Shown here one piece after another: positions 1-8,636 of a DNA stretch of 64,000 nt. The notes under the pieces are model-generated. The model saw nothing but the letters and a program-made list of their open reading frames with translations, searched no databases and was not told the origin of the DNA. Location: contig JBAOHL010000005.1 in the NCBI GenBank assembly GCA_037045045.1, positions 868,001 through 932,000 on the forward strand. The letters run 5' to 3'. The DNA is from Phosphoribacter sp037045045 (GTDB lineage Bacteria > Actinomycetota > Actinomycetes > Actinomycetales > Dermatophilaceae). A program made the position numbers and the translations under genes. The stretch's first letter is position 1. The number at the start of each line of letters is the position of its first letter.

Positions 1-1053
1 TACAACGGCGGTCCGTGCCTGCCAGTGGCGCTCGCGCACCGGACCTACGTCGCGTTGCGGCCGCGCACCGACGGGGCGATCCGGCTCGTCTCGGCGGCCA
101 GGCCGCAGGACGCGTGGACGGGCGCGGTCCGGGACCTCGCCCCCGGGGCCGTGGACGGCTGGGCCGGGTATGCCGCGGGGCCGGCCTGGGCCCTCGGGCG
201 CGACGGGGTCGACGTGCCGGGCTTCGACGCCGCGGTCGCCTCCTGCCTGCCCATCGGTGCCGGGCTGTCCTCGTCGGCGGCCCTCGAGGGCGCGGTGGCG
301 CTGGCGCTGGACGACGTGCTCGGGCTGAGCTGGGCGAGCACCGACGCCGGCCGGGCTCGCTTGGCCGCCGCGTGCGTGCGGGGCGAGAACGAGCTCGCCG
401 GGGCGCCGACCGGCGGGATGGACCAGGCCGCCGCGCTGCGCACCCGGGCAGGGCATGCGCTGCTGTTCGACAGCGGCACCGGCGAGGTGAGCCACGTCCC
501 GTTCGATCCGGCCACCGCGGATCTGGCCGTCCTCGCCATCGACACCCGGGTCGAGCACCGCCTCGCCGACGGGCAGTATGCCGCGCGCCGGGCCAGCTGC
601 GAGGCCGCGGCCCAGCACCTCGGGGTGCCCGACCTGGCCCACGTCGCGGACCTCACCGACGCCCTGGCCCGACTCGAGGACCCCGTGCAGCGGCGGCGGG
701 TGCGCCACGTCATCACCGAGATCGCCCGGGTCGGTCGGGTCGTCGAGATACTCCAGGAGGGGGCCCTTGGGACGATCGGGCCGGTGCTGGACTCCTCGCA
801 TCTCTCGCTGAGCCAGGACTTCGAAGTGAGCTGCTCGGAGTTGGACCTCGCGGTCGACGCGGCTCGGCGCGCCGGGGCGCTCGGTGCCCGGATGACCGGG
901 GGTGGCTTCGGCGGCTGCGCGATCGCGCTCGTGCCAGCCGGCAGCGTCGACGCAGTGGCTGCCGAGGTGGCGCGGGAGTTCGCCGGTGCCGGCTTCGGCG
1001 CTCCGGCCTTCCTCGTGGCCGACGGGGGTGCGGCCGGCGGCAGGGTCGCCTGA
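1..1053 (+). CDS. galK: Galactokinase, 5'-truncated by window edge
   Basis: Phosphorylates galactose to galactose-1-phosphate in the Leloir pathway (cytosolic GHMP kinase). The reading frame is open from base 1. Its first codons give YNGGPCLPVALAHRT, matching the conserved sugar-binding start of galactokinases (HTDYNGG), so roughly the first 30-40 codons lie outside the window. The ATP-binding GHMP motif PIGAGLSSSAA and the C-terminal glycine-rich motif TGGGFGG are both present, and TGGMDQ contains the expected catalytic-region Asp. It ends at TGA 1051-1053. The next gene is convergent. An internal ATG at 25 is unlikely to be the true start because the conserved YNGG lies upstream of it. Confidence 0.93.
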   Translation, partial: YNGGPCLPVALAHRTYVALRPRTDGAIRLVSAARPQDAWTGAVRDLAPGAVDGWAGYAAGPAWALGRDGVDVPGFDAAVASCLPIGAGLSSSAALEGAVALALDDVLGLSWASTDAGRARLAAACVRGENELAGAPTGGMDQAAALRTRAGHALLFDSGTGEVSHVPFDPATADLAVLAIDTRVEHRLADGQYAARRASCEAAAQHLGVPDLAHVADLTDALARLEDPVQRRRVRHVITEIARVGRVVEILQEGALGTIGPVLDSSHLSLSQDFEVSCSELDLAVDAARRAGALGARMTGGGFGGCAIALVPAGSVDAVAAEVAREFAGAGFGAPAFLVADGGAAGGRVA

Positions 1054-1191
1054 GCTCACCACCAACTGTGCCCAGGCGAGCGGGGCGAGACGCTACTCCG
1101 CCGCCGTGTCCCCCCAGCCGTGGCGCACCCAACTGGGTCGGTCCGGGCTCCGCCCGGCAAAGCGCGTCACCGGATCCCCGCCCCGGCTCGA

Positions 1192-2052
1192 CTATTCCGG
1201 CGTGCTCATCCGCCGGCGCAACGCGAGGTACACCAGCCGGCGGGCCCGCACCAACGACCGGGTCATGAACCGGCCCCGCGCGAGATCCGCCCGGCTCAAC
1301 AGCCCGGGCGTCGTCGCCGCCAGCGCCTCGTGGAAGGCGAGCACCTGTTCGGCCTGGCTCTCGGCCAACTCGACGCTCCATTGACTGTCGCTGATCCGGA
1401 AGGCCGCGAGGGAGGCGTCGACGGCATACAGGTCGCCGCGCAGCAACACCCGAGCGTAGGTCGCGAGGTCGATAACGTACGGGAAGTCGGCCCACCACCC
1501 GCCCGAGGCGACGAGGGCCTCGCGGCGCATGAGCACGGTCGCCGGTTCGCCGAAGACGTTGAGCCCGGTGACCACGGCCCGGCGTACGACGTCGCGCCCG
1601 GCGTGGTACCCGCGCACCCGGGCCATCCCACGCCCGCCCATGACCACCGCCCCCCCGGCGTCGACGAGGTCGCGACGGGCACACACGAGAGTGACCTGGG
1701 GGTGGGCGTCCATCGCGGCGACCTGATCGGCGAGGCACGTCGGATAGATCACGTCGTCGCCACAGACGAGCTTGAGGAACTCCCCGGTGGCCCGCTCGGT
1801 GACGGCCCGCCAGTTCGCCGGTGCCCCGCCCCCCGGTGGGGTCTGCCACAGGGTCACCCGCGGATCGTCGGCGAACCGCGCCAGGCGCTCCCAGGTGTCA
1901 TCGGTCGAGCTGTGGTCGGCGACGAGCAACTCGAAGTCCGCAAAGGTCTGAGCGAGGATCGACTCGATGGTCGCCTCCACGAAGGGCCCACTGTTGTACG
2001 TCGGCACGACCACCGAGACCCTGGGGATGCGCCGCCCGCCCTCGTCGCTCAC
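1192..2052 (-). CDS. GT2 family glycosyltransferase
   Basis: 286-residue GT-A fold glycosyltransferase. The N-terminal nucleotide-binding strand VSVVVPTYNS is followed by the DHSSTDDT segment and the metal-binding CGDD motif (about residue 105). No membrane segments are evident, so it is cytosolic or peripheral. It starts at GTG 2052, which overlaps the stop of the GtrA gene by 4 bp; the two are transcribed together, GtrA first. GT2/GtrA pairs commonly build or flip a polyprenyl-linked sugar used to decorate a wall polymer. The sugar and acceptor cannot be inferred. Confidence 0.88.
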   Translation of the reverse strand: MSDEGGRRIPRVSVVVPTYNSGPFVEATIESILAQTFADFELLVADHSSTDDTWERLARFADDPRVTLWQTPPGGGAPANWRAVTERATGEFLKLVCGDDVIYPTCLADQVAAMDAHPQVTLVCARRDLVDAGGAVVMGGRGMARVRGYHAGRDVVRRAVVTGLNVFGEPATVLMRREALVASGGWWADFPYVIDLATYARVLLRGDLYAVDASLAAFRISDSQWSVELAESQAEQVLAFHEALAATTPGLLSRADLARGRFMTRSLVRARRLVYLALRRRMSTPE

Positions 2053-2555
2053 GCGGCAGCGCCAGAGTCAGGCCGATGCGGCCGGCGGAACGAGAAGTGC
2101 TTGTGCCCGAACCAGGACAGCAGCACTTGGAGGAGCAGGATCCCGGTCTGGGCGAGCTTGGCCGGCCAATGGACGACCTCCACGAGCAGGTTGAGCAGCA
2201 CCCAGTTCATCGCGATCGACGTGAGATAGACGCTCTCGAACCTCGCGAGATCCCGCCACAGGTGGCCCCGCACCCGGAAGACGAGGTACCGGTAGAGCAC
2301 GAAGGCGGCAATCACCGTCACGACATGGGCACACCCGAGTACGACGGTGTTGTGCAACACGCCCGGCCAGCCCGGAGCCACCGCCGCGAACAGGTCGTCG
2401 AAGCCGAAGAACGCGACGAAGCCGATCGCCGTGTTGACCAGGCCCACCCCGAGGAAGGCCACCCGCTGATCCTTCACGACGGTGAGCAACCACCCGGGTG
2501 GGCGATCGTCCGGACCGTCCGACCGGACGGCCTGCGGGCCGGTGGCAGCAGACAT
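2049..2555 (-). CDS. GtrA-like membrane protein
   Basis: 168 residues with four hydrophobic segments typical of the GtrA/PF04138 family, thought to flip undecaprenyl-phosphate-linked sugars across the membrane. Family hallmarks are FLGVGLVNTAIGF near the N-terminus, RYLVFR after the second helix and WFGHKHFSF after the last. ATG start at 2555; the stop overlaps the GTG of the following GT2 gene by 4 bp. One of three GtrA paralogues in this window (others at 15451 and 36471), two of them beside a GT2. Confidence 0.87.
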   Translation of the reverse strand: MSAATGPQAVRSDGPDDRPPGWLLTVVKDQRVAFLGVGLVNTAIGFVAFFGFDDLFAAVAPGWPGVLHNTVVLGCAHVVTVIAAFVLYRYLVFRVRGHLWRDLARFESVYLTSIAMNWVLLNLLVEVVHWPAKLAQTGILLLQVLLSWFGHKHFSFRRPHRPDSGAAA

Positions 2556-2648
2556 ATCCGGGCCAGTCTAGGTCGCCCGCGCCTCCCGGGCCGACCCAGC
2601 CGGCCGTGTCAGACTGCTACGTCAGTCCAGTCGAAGGAGCACCACCTC

Positions 2649-4016
2649 GTGAGCCCTCGCGAGCCCAGGTCGGACGAGGTCCGCCCGATTCCGCACACCG
2701 GCCGCCCCCCCGAGGCCGATTCCGAGGGTGCGGACGTCTACGTCGTCGACACCCGCAAGAAGTTCTCGTTGCGCGACAAGCGGGCGACCGAGCCTCGCCC
2801 CGCGCCCGCGGCCACCCCTGGACAAGCCGCGCCTCCCCGGCCCGGGCCGACCCCCGCCGAAGCCACGCGCATCGAGCCCAGACACCCCCAGGGCAGGCCG
2901 GCCGAGCGTCCGGCAACAGCGAGGCTCTCCGGATCGACGAGCGGCATCGGGGGTGCACCGGGTGGCGGAGAGCCGGCATACCGAGAACTGCGCGCGGCTG
3001 GCTCGGCCGCCTCCGGCGGTATGCCGCCTGCCGGCGCACCGCGGCGTGTCTCACGGCGGGTGCGCGTGCGTCGGGTGCTGCTCGCCGTGCTCGCGCTGAT
3101 GCTGGCCTGGGTGGGATTCCTCGTCTGGGTGCCGTACCACGCCTGGAGCGGGGTGCAGCGCGTCGACAACACTCCGGCGCAGCGAGCCGCGGGCCTGAGC
3201 GGGCGCAACTACCTGCTCGTCGGTTCCGACAGCCGGGCTGGCCTCACCAAGGCCGAGGCCGACGCCCTGGGCCTCGACACCGAGGATGCCGGCCAACACA
3301 CCGACACGATCATGCTCGTCCACCTGTCCGAACGCGGCCAGCAACCCGTCGTCGTGTCCATCCCCCGGGACTCCTATGTGAATATCCCCGGCAAGGGCCA
3401 GAACAAGATCAACGCGGCCTACTCCCTCGGCGGGGCCAAACTGCTCACCAACACCGTCGAACAGGTCACCGGCATTCACGTCGACGGCTACCTCGAGGTT
3501 GGCTTCGTCGGCTTCGCCGGCATCGTCGACAGCATCGGCGGTGTCGAGGTCTGCGTGCCGTTCGCGATGAAGGACGACTACTCGGGTCTTGACGTCAAGG
3601 AGGGCTGCCAGCCGATGGACGGCAAGACCTCGCTGGCCTACGTGCGCTCTCGACACTCCGATCCACGCGGAGACCTGGGTCGTGCCGAGCGACAACGCCA
3701 GTTCCTCGGCGCGGTGATGAAGAAGGCCGTGACGCCGAGCACGGTGCTCAACCCCGGTCGCTACACGTCGGTCTCGGATGCCGTCGCGAAGGGCCTCATC
3801 GTCGGGGACTCGACGACCCTCTCGGACGCCTGGCGGGTCATGCAGGCCTTGCGGGCGATCGGCAACGGCGAGGGGTTGTCGCTCCAGGTGCCCGTCGAGA
3901 ACCCGAGTTACCAAACCAAGGTCGGCAGCACGGTCAAGTGGAACGACGCCCAGGCCAAGGTGCTGTTCACCGCGCTGAAGAACGACGAGAGCGTCTCGGC
4001 CCCTGCGGCCCGCTGA
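2649..4016 (+). CDS. LytR-CpsA-Psr (LCP) family wall-polymer ligase
   Basis: 455-residue membrane-anchored enzyme of the LCP family, which transfers lipid-linked glycopolymers onto peptidoglycan outside the cell. A long Pro/Ala/Arg-rich cytoplasmic tail (about residues 1-135) precedes one membrane helix (about 138-160) and the LCP domain: NYLLVGSDSRAG, HTDTIMLVHL, VVSIPRDSYVNIPG with the conserved Arg, and YVRSRHSDPRGDLGRAERQR. GTG 2649 was chosen because GAAGGAG (2633-2639) sits 9 bases upstream; the frame is open much further upstream without conserved sequence. It could attach the polysaccharide made by the cluster further right (inference). It converges with the giant surface-protein gene, only 18 bases away. 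Confidence 0.9.
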   Translation: MSPREPRSDEVRPIPHTGRPPEADSEGADVYVVDTRKKFSLRDKRATEPRPAPAATPGQAAPPRPGPTPAEATRIEPRHPQGRPAERPATARLSGSTSGIGGAPGGGEPAYRELRAAGSAASGGMPPAGAPRRVSRRVRVRRVLLAVLALMLAWVGFLVWVPYHAWSGVQRVDNTPAQRAAGLSGRNYLLVGSDSRAGLTKAEADALGLDTEDAGQHTDTIMLVHLSERGQQPVVVSIPRDSYVNIPGKGQNKINAAYSLGGAKLLTNTVEQVTGIHVDGYLEVGFVGFAGIVDSIGGVEVCVPFAMKDDYSGLDVKEGCQPMDGKTSLAYVRSRHSDPRGDLGRAERQRQFLGAVMKKAVTPSTVLNPGRYTSVSDAVAKGLIVGDSTTLSDAWRVMQALRAIGNGEGLSLQVPVENPSYQTKVGSTVKWNDAQAKVLFTALKNDESVSAPAAR

Positions 4017-4034
4017 CTCGCGAGCAGCCCGACC

Positions 4035-7000
4035 TCACCCGTCGGTCGCGCGACGCGAGCGGCGCGGGCTGCGCGGTGCGCTCGCCGGTGCCAGGCGCCG
4101 TCGGGCCAGCAACAGCACCGCCCCGACGAGGAGCATGAGCAGTCCCGCGAGCCCCATCGCCGCGACCTCCGGACCTAACCCGGTGCGCGGCAGGTCCAGC
4201 GCCGGGACGGGGTGCTCGGTGCTGCACTGGACGCATTGGTCGGGGGGCGTGCTCCCGGTGCCGCTCACGACGTTGCGCAGCGTGACCGCGGAGGCGGTCG
4301 CGTTGACGGTCACCGTGTACGACATCGTCAGCCGGGCCCCGGCGGGCAGGCTCGGGACCGTCCACGTGATTGTCGTCCCGTCGAGGACGGCGACCGTGCC
4401 CTGGGGCACGTCGAACGTGCCGAAAGTCGCGTACGGCAGCACCTGGCTCAGGTCGTCGACGACGACGATGTCGGCAATGGCCGCCTGCGCCTGGCTGTCC
4501 ACCTCAAGCGTGTAGGTGACCACCTGCCCCGGGCTCACGCTGGTGCCACTGACGGGGTCGGCGTCCTTGCGCAGCGTCCACGTCGCCGAGATCGGGTGCT
4601 CGGTCTGGGTCGTGCACGTCGGGCAGGGCGAGGGCGGCGGGGTGCTTCCGTCGCTCCCGTCACCGGTGCCGGTGCCCGTGACGAGGTTGTGGATGCGGGT
4701 GCCTGCCGCGTCGGGCTTGACCTTGACGGTGTACGTCAGGGTCACCGAGCCGCCGGCCGGGACCCCGCTGACGTTCCAGGTCAGCGTGGTGCCCGCAACG
4801 GCCGCCGTGCCGACCGGCGGCGTGGCGATCCCCACGAGGTCGGCATGGTTGAGCACGCCGGACAGGTCGTCCGTGGCCGTCACGGGGCCCAGGGCCGCGA
4901 CCGCAGAGAGGTTCGCCACGGTGAGCGAATAGGTCACCGAGTCACCCGGCATGAGCAGGGTTCCCGACGCGGGGTCGGCCGACTTCGTGATCGTCCATCC
5001 CGGGACGACGGGGTGCTCGGTCGTGCGGCATCCGGGCGTCTCGCAGTCCAGCGGTGGCTTCTCGCCGTTGGCTGTCACCGCGTTTCGCAGGGTCGCCCCA
5101 AACGCGTCGGGCTTGACCTGCACCGTGTAGCTCAACGTCACCGGGGTGGGCGCGACGATCCGGCCGATGGTCCACACCAGCGACGTCCCGGCCTGCGCGA
5201 CGGTCCCGACGGTCGGCGTGACCGGCGCGAGCGCGGCATACGGCAGGACCTGGGACAGGTCGTCCGTGACGACGACACCCTCGACGACGCCCTGCCCGGA
5301 GGGGGTCACGGTGACGGTGTAGGTCACCGTGTCCCCGGGATGCAGCATCGTGCCAGGGGGTGGGTTGCTGGTCTTCGTCACGGAGTAGTCCGCGGTGAGC
5401 CGCTGCAAGGGGTTGGTCACCGTGACGAGCGGATGCGAGATCTGCCGATCGGCGTCGCCGCCGGGGATCTGGAAGGTCGCGCTGCGGCCGGAGACGGTCA
5501 CCGGGTTGGCGAGGATGCCGGCGACGGCGAAGGTCACCGTGTCCCACGCCGCGCGCGGCGCCGGGTCCGGCAGGGTGCCCTCGGTCACCGTGCACGTCGA
5601 TCCGATCGGGATGGTGGCCGGGCTGGTCCACGTCGCCCCGTCGACGACCGTCGTGCTGCCGGTCACCGTCGTGCCGTCCAGTGCGGTGCACGAGAACGAC
5701 ATCGGGTATGCCGTGCCGGCCGGCAGGGCGGCGACGTCACCGGTGACCGTCTTGTGGATCCCCAGATCTGTGACCAGCCGCTCGACCGGATTGGTGACGA
5801 GCACCTCGGCGGGCGCGCCGACGGCGACGACCACCCCAGCGGCCGGCGAGATCACCGGCGTTCCCCACACGTAGGACGAGTCCGATGCGACCGGTGGGGC
5901 GGCCACGGGCGCCTCGCCGGTGATCGCGCATGTCGAGCCGACGAGCGCGCCCTGGATGGTCGCCGTGCCCGCGCCGACGACGCTCCACGTGCCGGTGTAG
6001 TCCGGGTCGCCCACCTTGGTGCAGGTGAACGTGCCGGAGAACGTGATCGCCGGGTCAACGCCGACCCCCGCGGGAGCACTGATCGCCTTGCGGACCGCGA
6101 ACGGCGCGCTGACCCGGTGCACCGAGTTGATGACCATGACGTCCACGGTCTGCCCAGCGACAGTGTCGATCTGTCGGCTGGGCGGGTCGTAGGTCTGCGG
6201 GTCCCACGCGTACGACGCGTCGACGAGCACCCCGTTGTCGAGCGCTTGCTCGACCACGGAACAGGTGGACCCGGCCGGCACGAGGTAGGGCCCGTCGGGA
6301 CCGCCGATCGTGCCGTCGGCTCGGAAGAGCTCGACGGTCCCGCCGGCGGCGGCGACGGTCCACCCGCCTTGGGCGAGCACCGCACCCTGATAGGTACACG
6401 ACCAGACCCCCGACACCGTCGTGCCGGCCGGGAAGGCGCCGGCGACGCCGCGGTAGGCCTTCGTCACGGTCATCGACGAGTACGTGCGGTCCGCAGCGTT
6501 GGTGACGAGGATCGTCGGGGTCGCCGCCGCGCCCTGGATCGTCACCGGCGCGGAGATCGTCGGGAACCCGGCGCGCCAATGCCACGAGGTGTCGGCGAGG
6601 CCAGTCTGGGTGAGCGCGTCCTCGCCGGTGACCTCGCACCGAGTGCCGACCGGCAGGTCGACCGCGGGAACGAGGGTGGCGACACCGGTCCCGGTCACCG
6701 ACCACGTGCCCGTCTGGGTCTGCGCATCGGGCTGCCCCGCGTTGTAGCTGCACGAGTAGCCGCCGGCGAAGGTGGCCCCGGCCGCGAGAACCGCGGCGGG
6801 CGTGTCGGCCGACAGCGCCTTCTGGACGACGATGCCGCCGGTGAGTCGGGTGATCGGGTTGTCGACGACGAGGTCGGCGTCCCCGGTCACGACGAGCGCG
6901 CCGCCGGTCGTCCCGGAGATCGTCGGGACGCCCCACGCATAGGACGCGTTGCGCAACAGCGCAGCAGTCGGTGCTGTCTCGGCGACCGAGCACGTCCACC

Positions 7001-8636
7001 CCACCGGTACGCCGGTGGCGAGCGTCTGCGACGGCGCGCCGGCAGCGATGCTGGCCTGGCCCTCGATCGCCTTGGTGGGGTCGTCGAGTCGGCAGGAGTA
7101 GGCCACGGTGAACTGCGGTCCCGTGCCGACGTAGCCGCCGGTGGCCCCGGAGATCGTCTTGCTGATGCGCAGCGTGGCGGTGGTGCGCTCGACGGTGTTC
7201 GTCACGCTCATCCGCGCGGTGGCTGCCGCGGTGACGGTGACCGGCGCGAGGGCCGGCGTGCCGGCCGACCAGTGATAGGACGGATCGCTCGACGGCGGCG
7301 TGAGGGTGTTCTCGGTCGGCGTGCATTGGGAGGCGAGGTACGGAGCCGAGCCGGGCACGTCGTAGGTGATTGTCGCGTCCCCGGCGCCGGTGACCGACCA
7401 GGTGCCGGTGACGGGTGGGTCGGGTGCGTGCACGCAGGCGAACGTCCCGGAGTAGACCCGGGTCGGGTCGACCACCGCGGTGGGGTCGACGAGCACCTTG
7501 GACAGCGCGAGGACGCCCTGGGCGCGCACGACCGTGTTGGTGATGACGAACTCCGACGGGCCGGTGACCGTCCTGCGGTCGGCGGCGGTCGCGGTGCGCC
7601 ACTGATACGACGCGTCGGCAAGCCCGAGGCCGGCCGCCACGGGCCCCTCGGCGATCTGGCAGTCCGACCCAAGCGGCACGTCGGGGATCGAGACGATCTG
7701 GCCGACGAGGGCGGCATACGGGCCGAAGGTCTGCGTCTGGCCGCCGAGCGTGCAGACGAGCGACAGCTGGAAGGTCGCCGTCCCGGATCCGGTGAAGCCC
7801 TGGGTCGCGCCGTCGACCGCCTTGCGTGCGGTGACCGTGTAGGTCTGCTTCTCGATGACGTTGGTGGCGCCGACGACGACGCTGCTGCCGTCGTCCGGCA
7901 CCGCGAAGGTGATCGCGTTGGCGACGACCGGGCTTTGGCCGGTGGCCGACATCTGGGTCAGCGCGGGGCGCCAGACATAGGGGTTGATCGCCGCCGGGAA
8001 GGTCGCGGTGTTTTCGGTCACCGTGCACGTCGCCAGGGCGGGGATGGGTTGGTCGACGGCGACGGTCTGCCCGGCCTGGACCACGAGGGTTCCGGTGAGC
8101 GGTGATCCGCCGCCTTGCGGCACGCAGCTGTAGCCGAACGAGAAGGAGCCGGCCTGGAACTGGGTGCCCGCGGTGCCACCGAGCACGACCTTGGACACGG
8201 CGAACCCGCCCGTCACCCGGACGATGGGGTCGACGACGGTCACCTGGCCGCTCGGGTTCGCGGCGGTGAGCACGACCGGGGCCGGGATGCTCGGGGCTCC
8301 CCACCGATAGGAGGGGTCGGTCGAGGGCCGGGCCGGGGCCGGCGCGGCCTCGGTCACCGAACAGGTCGACCCGAGCAGGATCTGGTCGGTGGGGCCGGTG
8401 AGGGTTGCGGCACCGGCACCGGTGCGCGCCCACGTCCCAGTGAGGGGCGCCTGGTCGGCGTATACACACGTCCACGTGCCGGAGAACACCGTCGCGCCGC
8501 TCTGGTCACCGGGCAGGGCGCCGAAGGGGTTGTCGATGGTCTTGGTGATCGACAGGGTCCCGTAGGCGCGGGTCAGCGTGTTGGTGACGGTCGCGGTGAC
8601 GACGGCATCCTTCGTGTCGATCGTCACGGTCTGGGG
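4035..8636 (-). pseudogene. Giant repetitive surface protein, C-terminal LPXTG part (frame-shifted from N-part)
   Basis: Roughly 1530 codons that continue the N-terminal part in the -1 frame. About nine further DUF5979-like repeats carry variants of SYxW (SYRWG, SYQWR, SYHWS, SYAWG, SWHWR, SYVWG). Three DUF11/DUF7927-like repeats follow, each with the pattern VTKTxxPxxGT...VTYTVTV...VxDDLSxVL. The end is a cell-wall sorting signal: LPRTG, a hydrophobic helix and an Arg-rich tail. It should be covalently anchored by a sortase, but no sortase gene is in the window. Restoring one C to the five-C run on the coding strand gives a single protein of about 2450 residues. Whether the break is a real mutation, a phase-variable tract, -1 recoding or a sequence error cannot be told here. 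Confidence 0.75.

Noticed and set aside
4212..8105. Very long open frame on the + strand opposite the giant surface-protein gene
   Set aside because: Composition is Arg/Gly/Asp-rich without conserved motifs, as expected for the antisense frame of G+C-rich repeat DNA; the minus strand has clear domains and a sorting signal.
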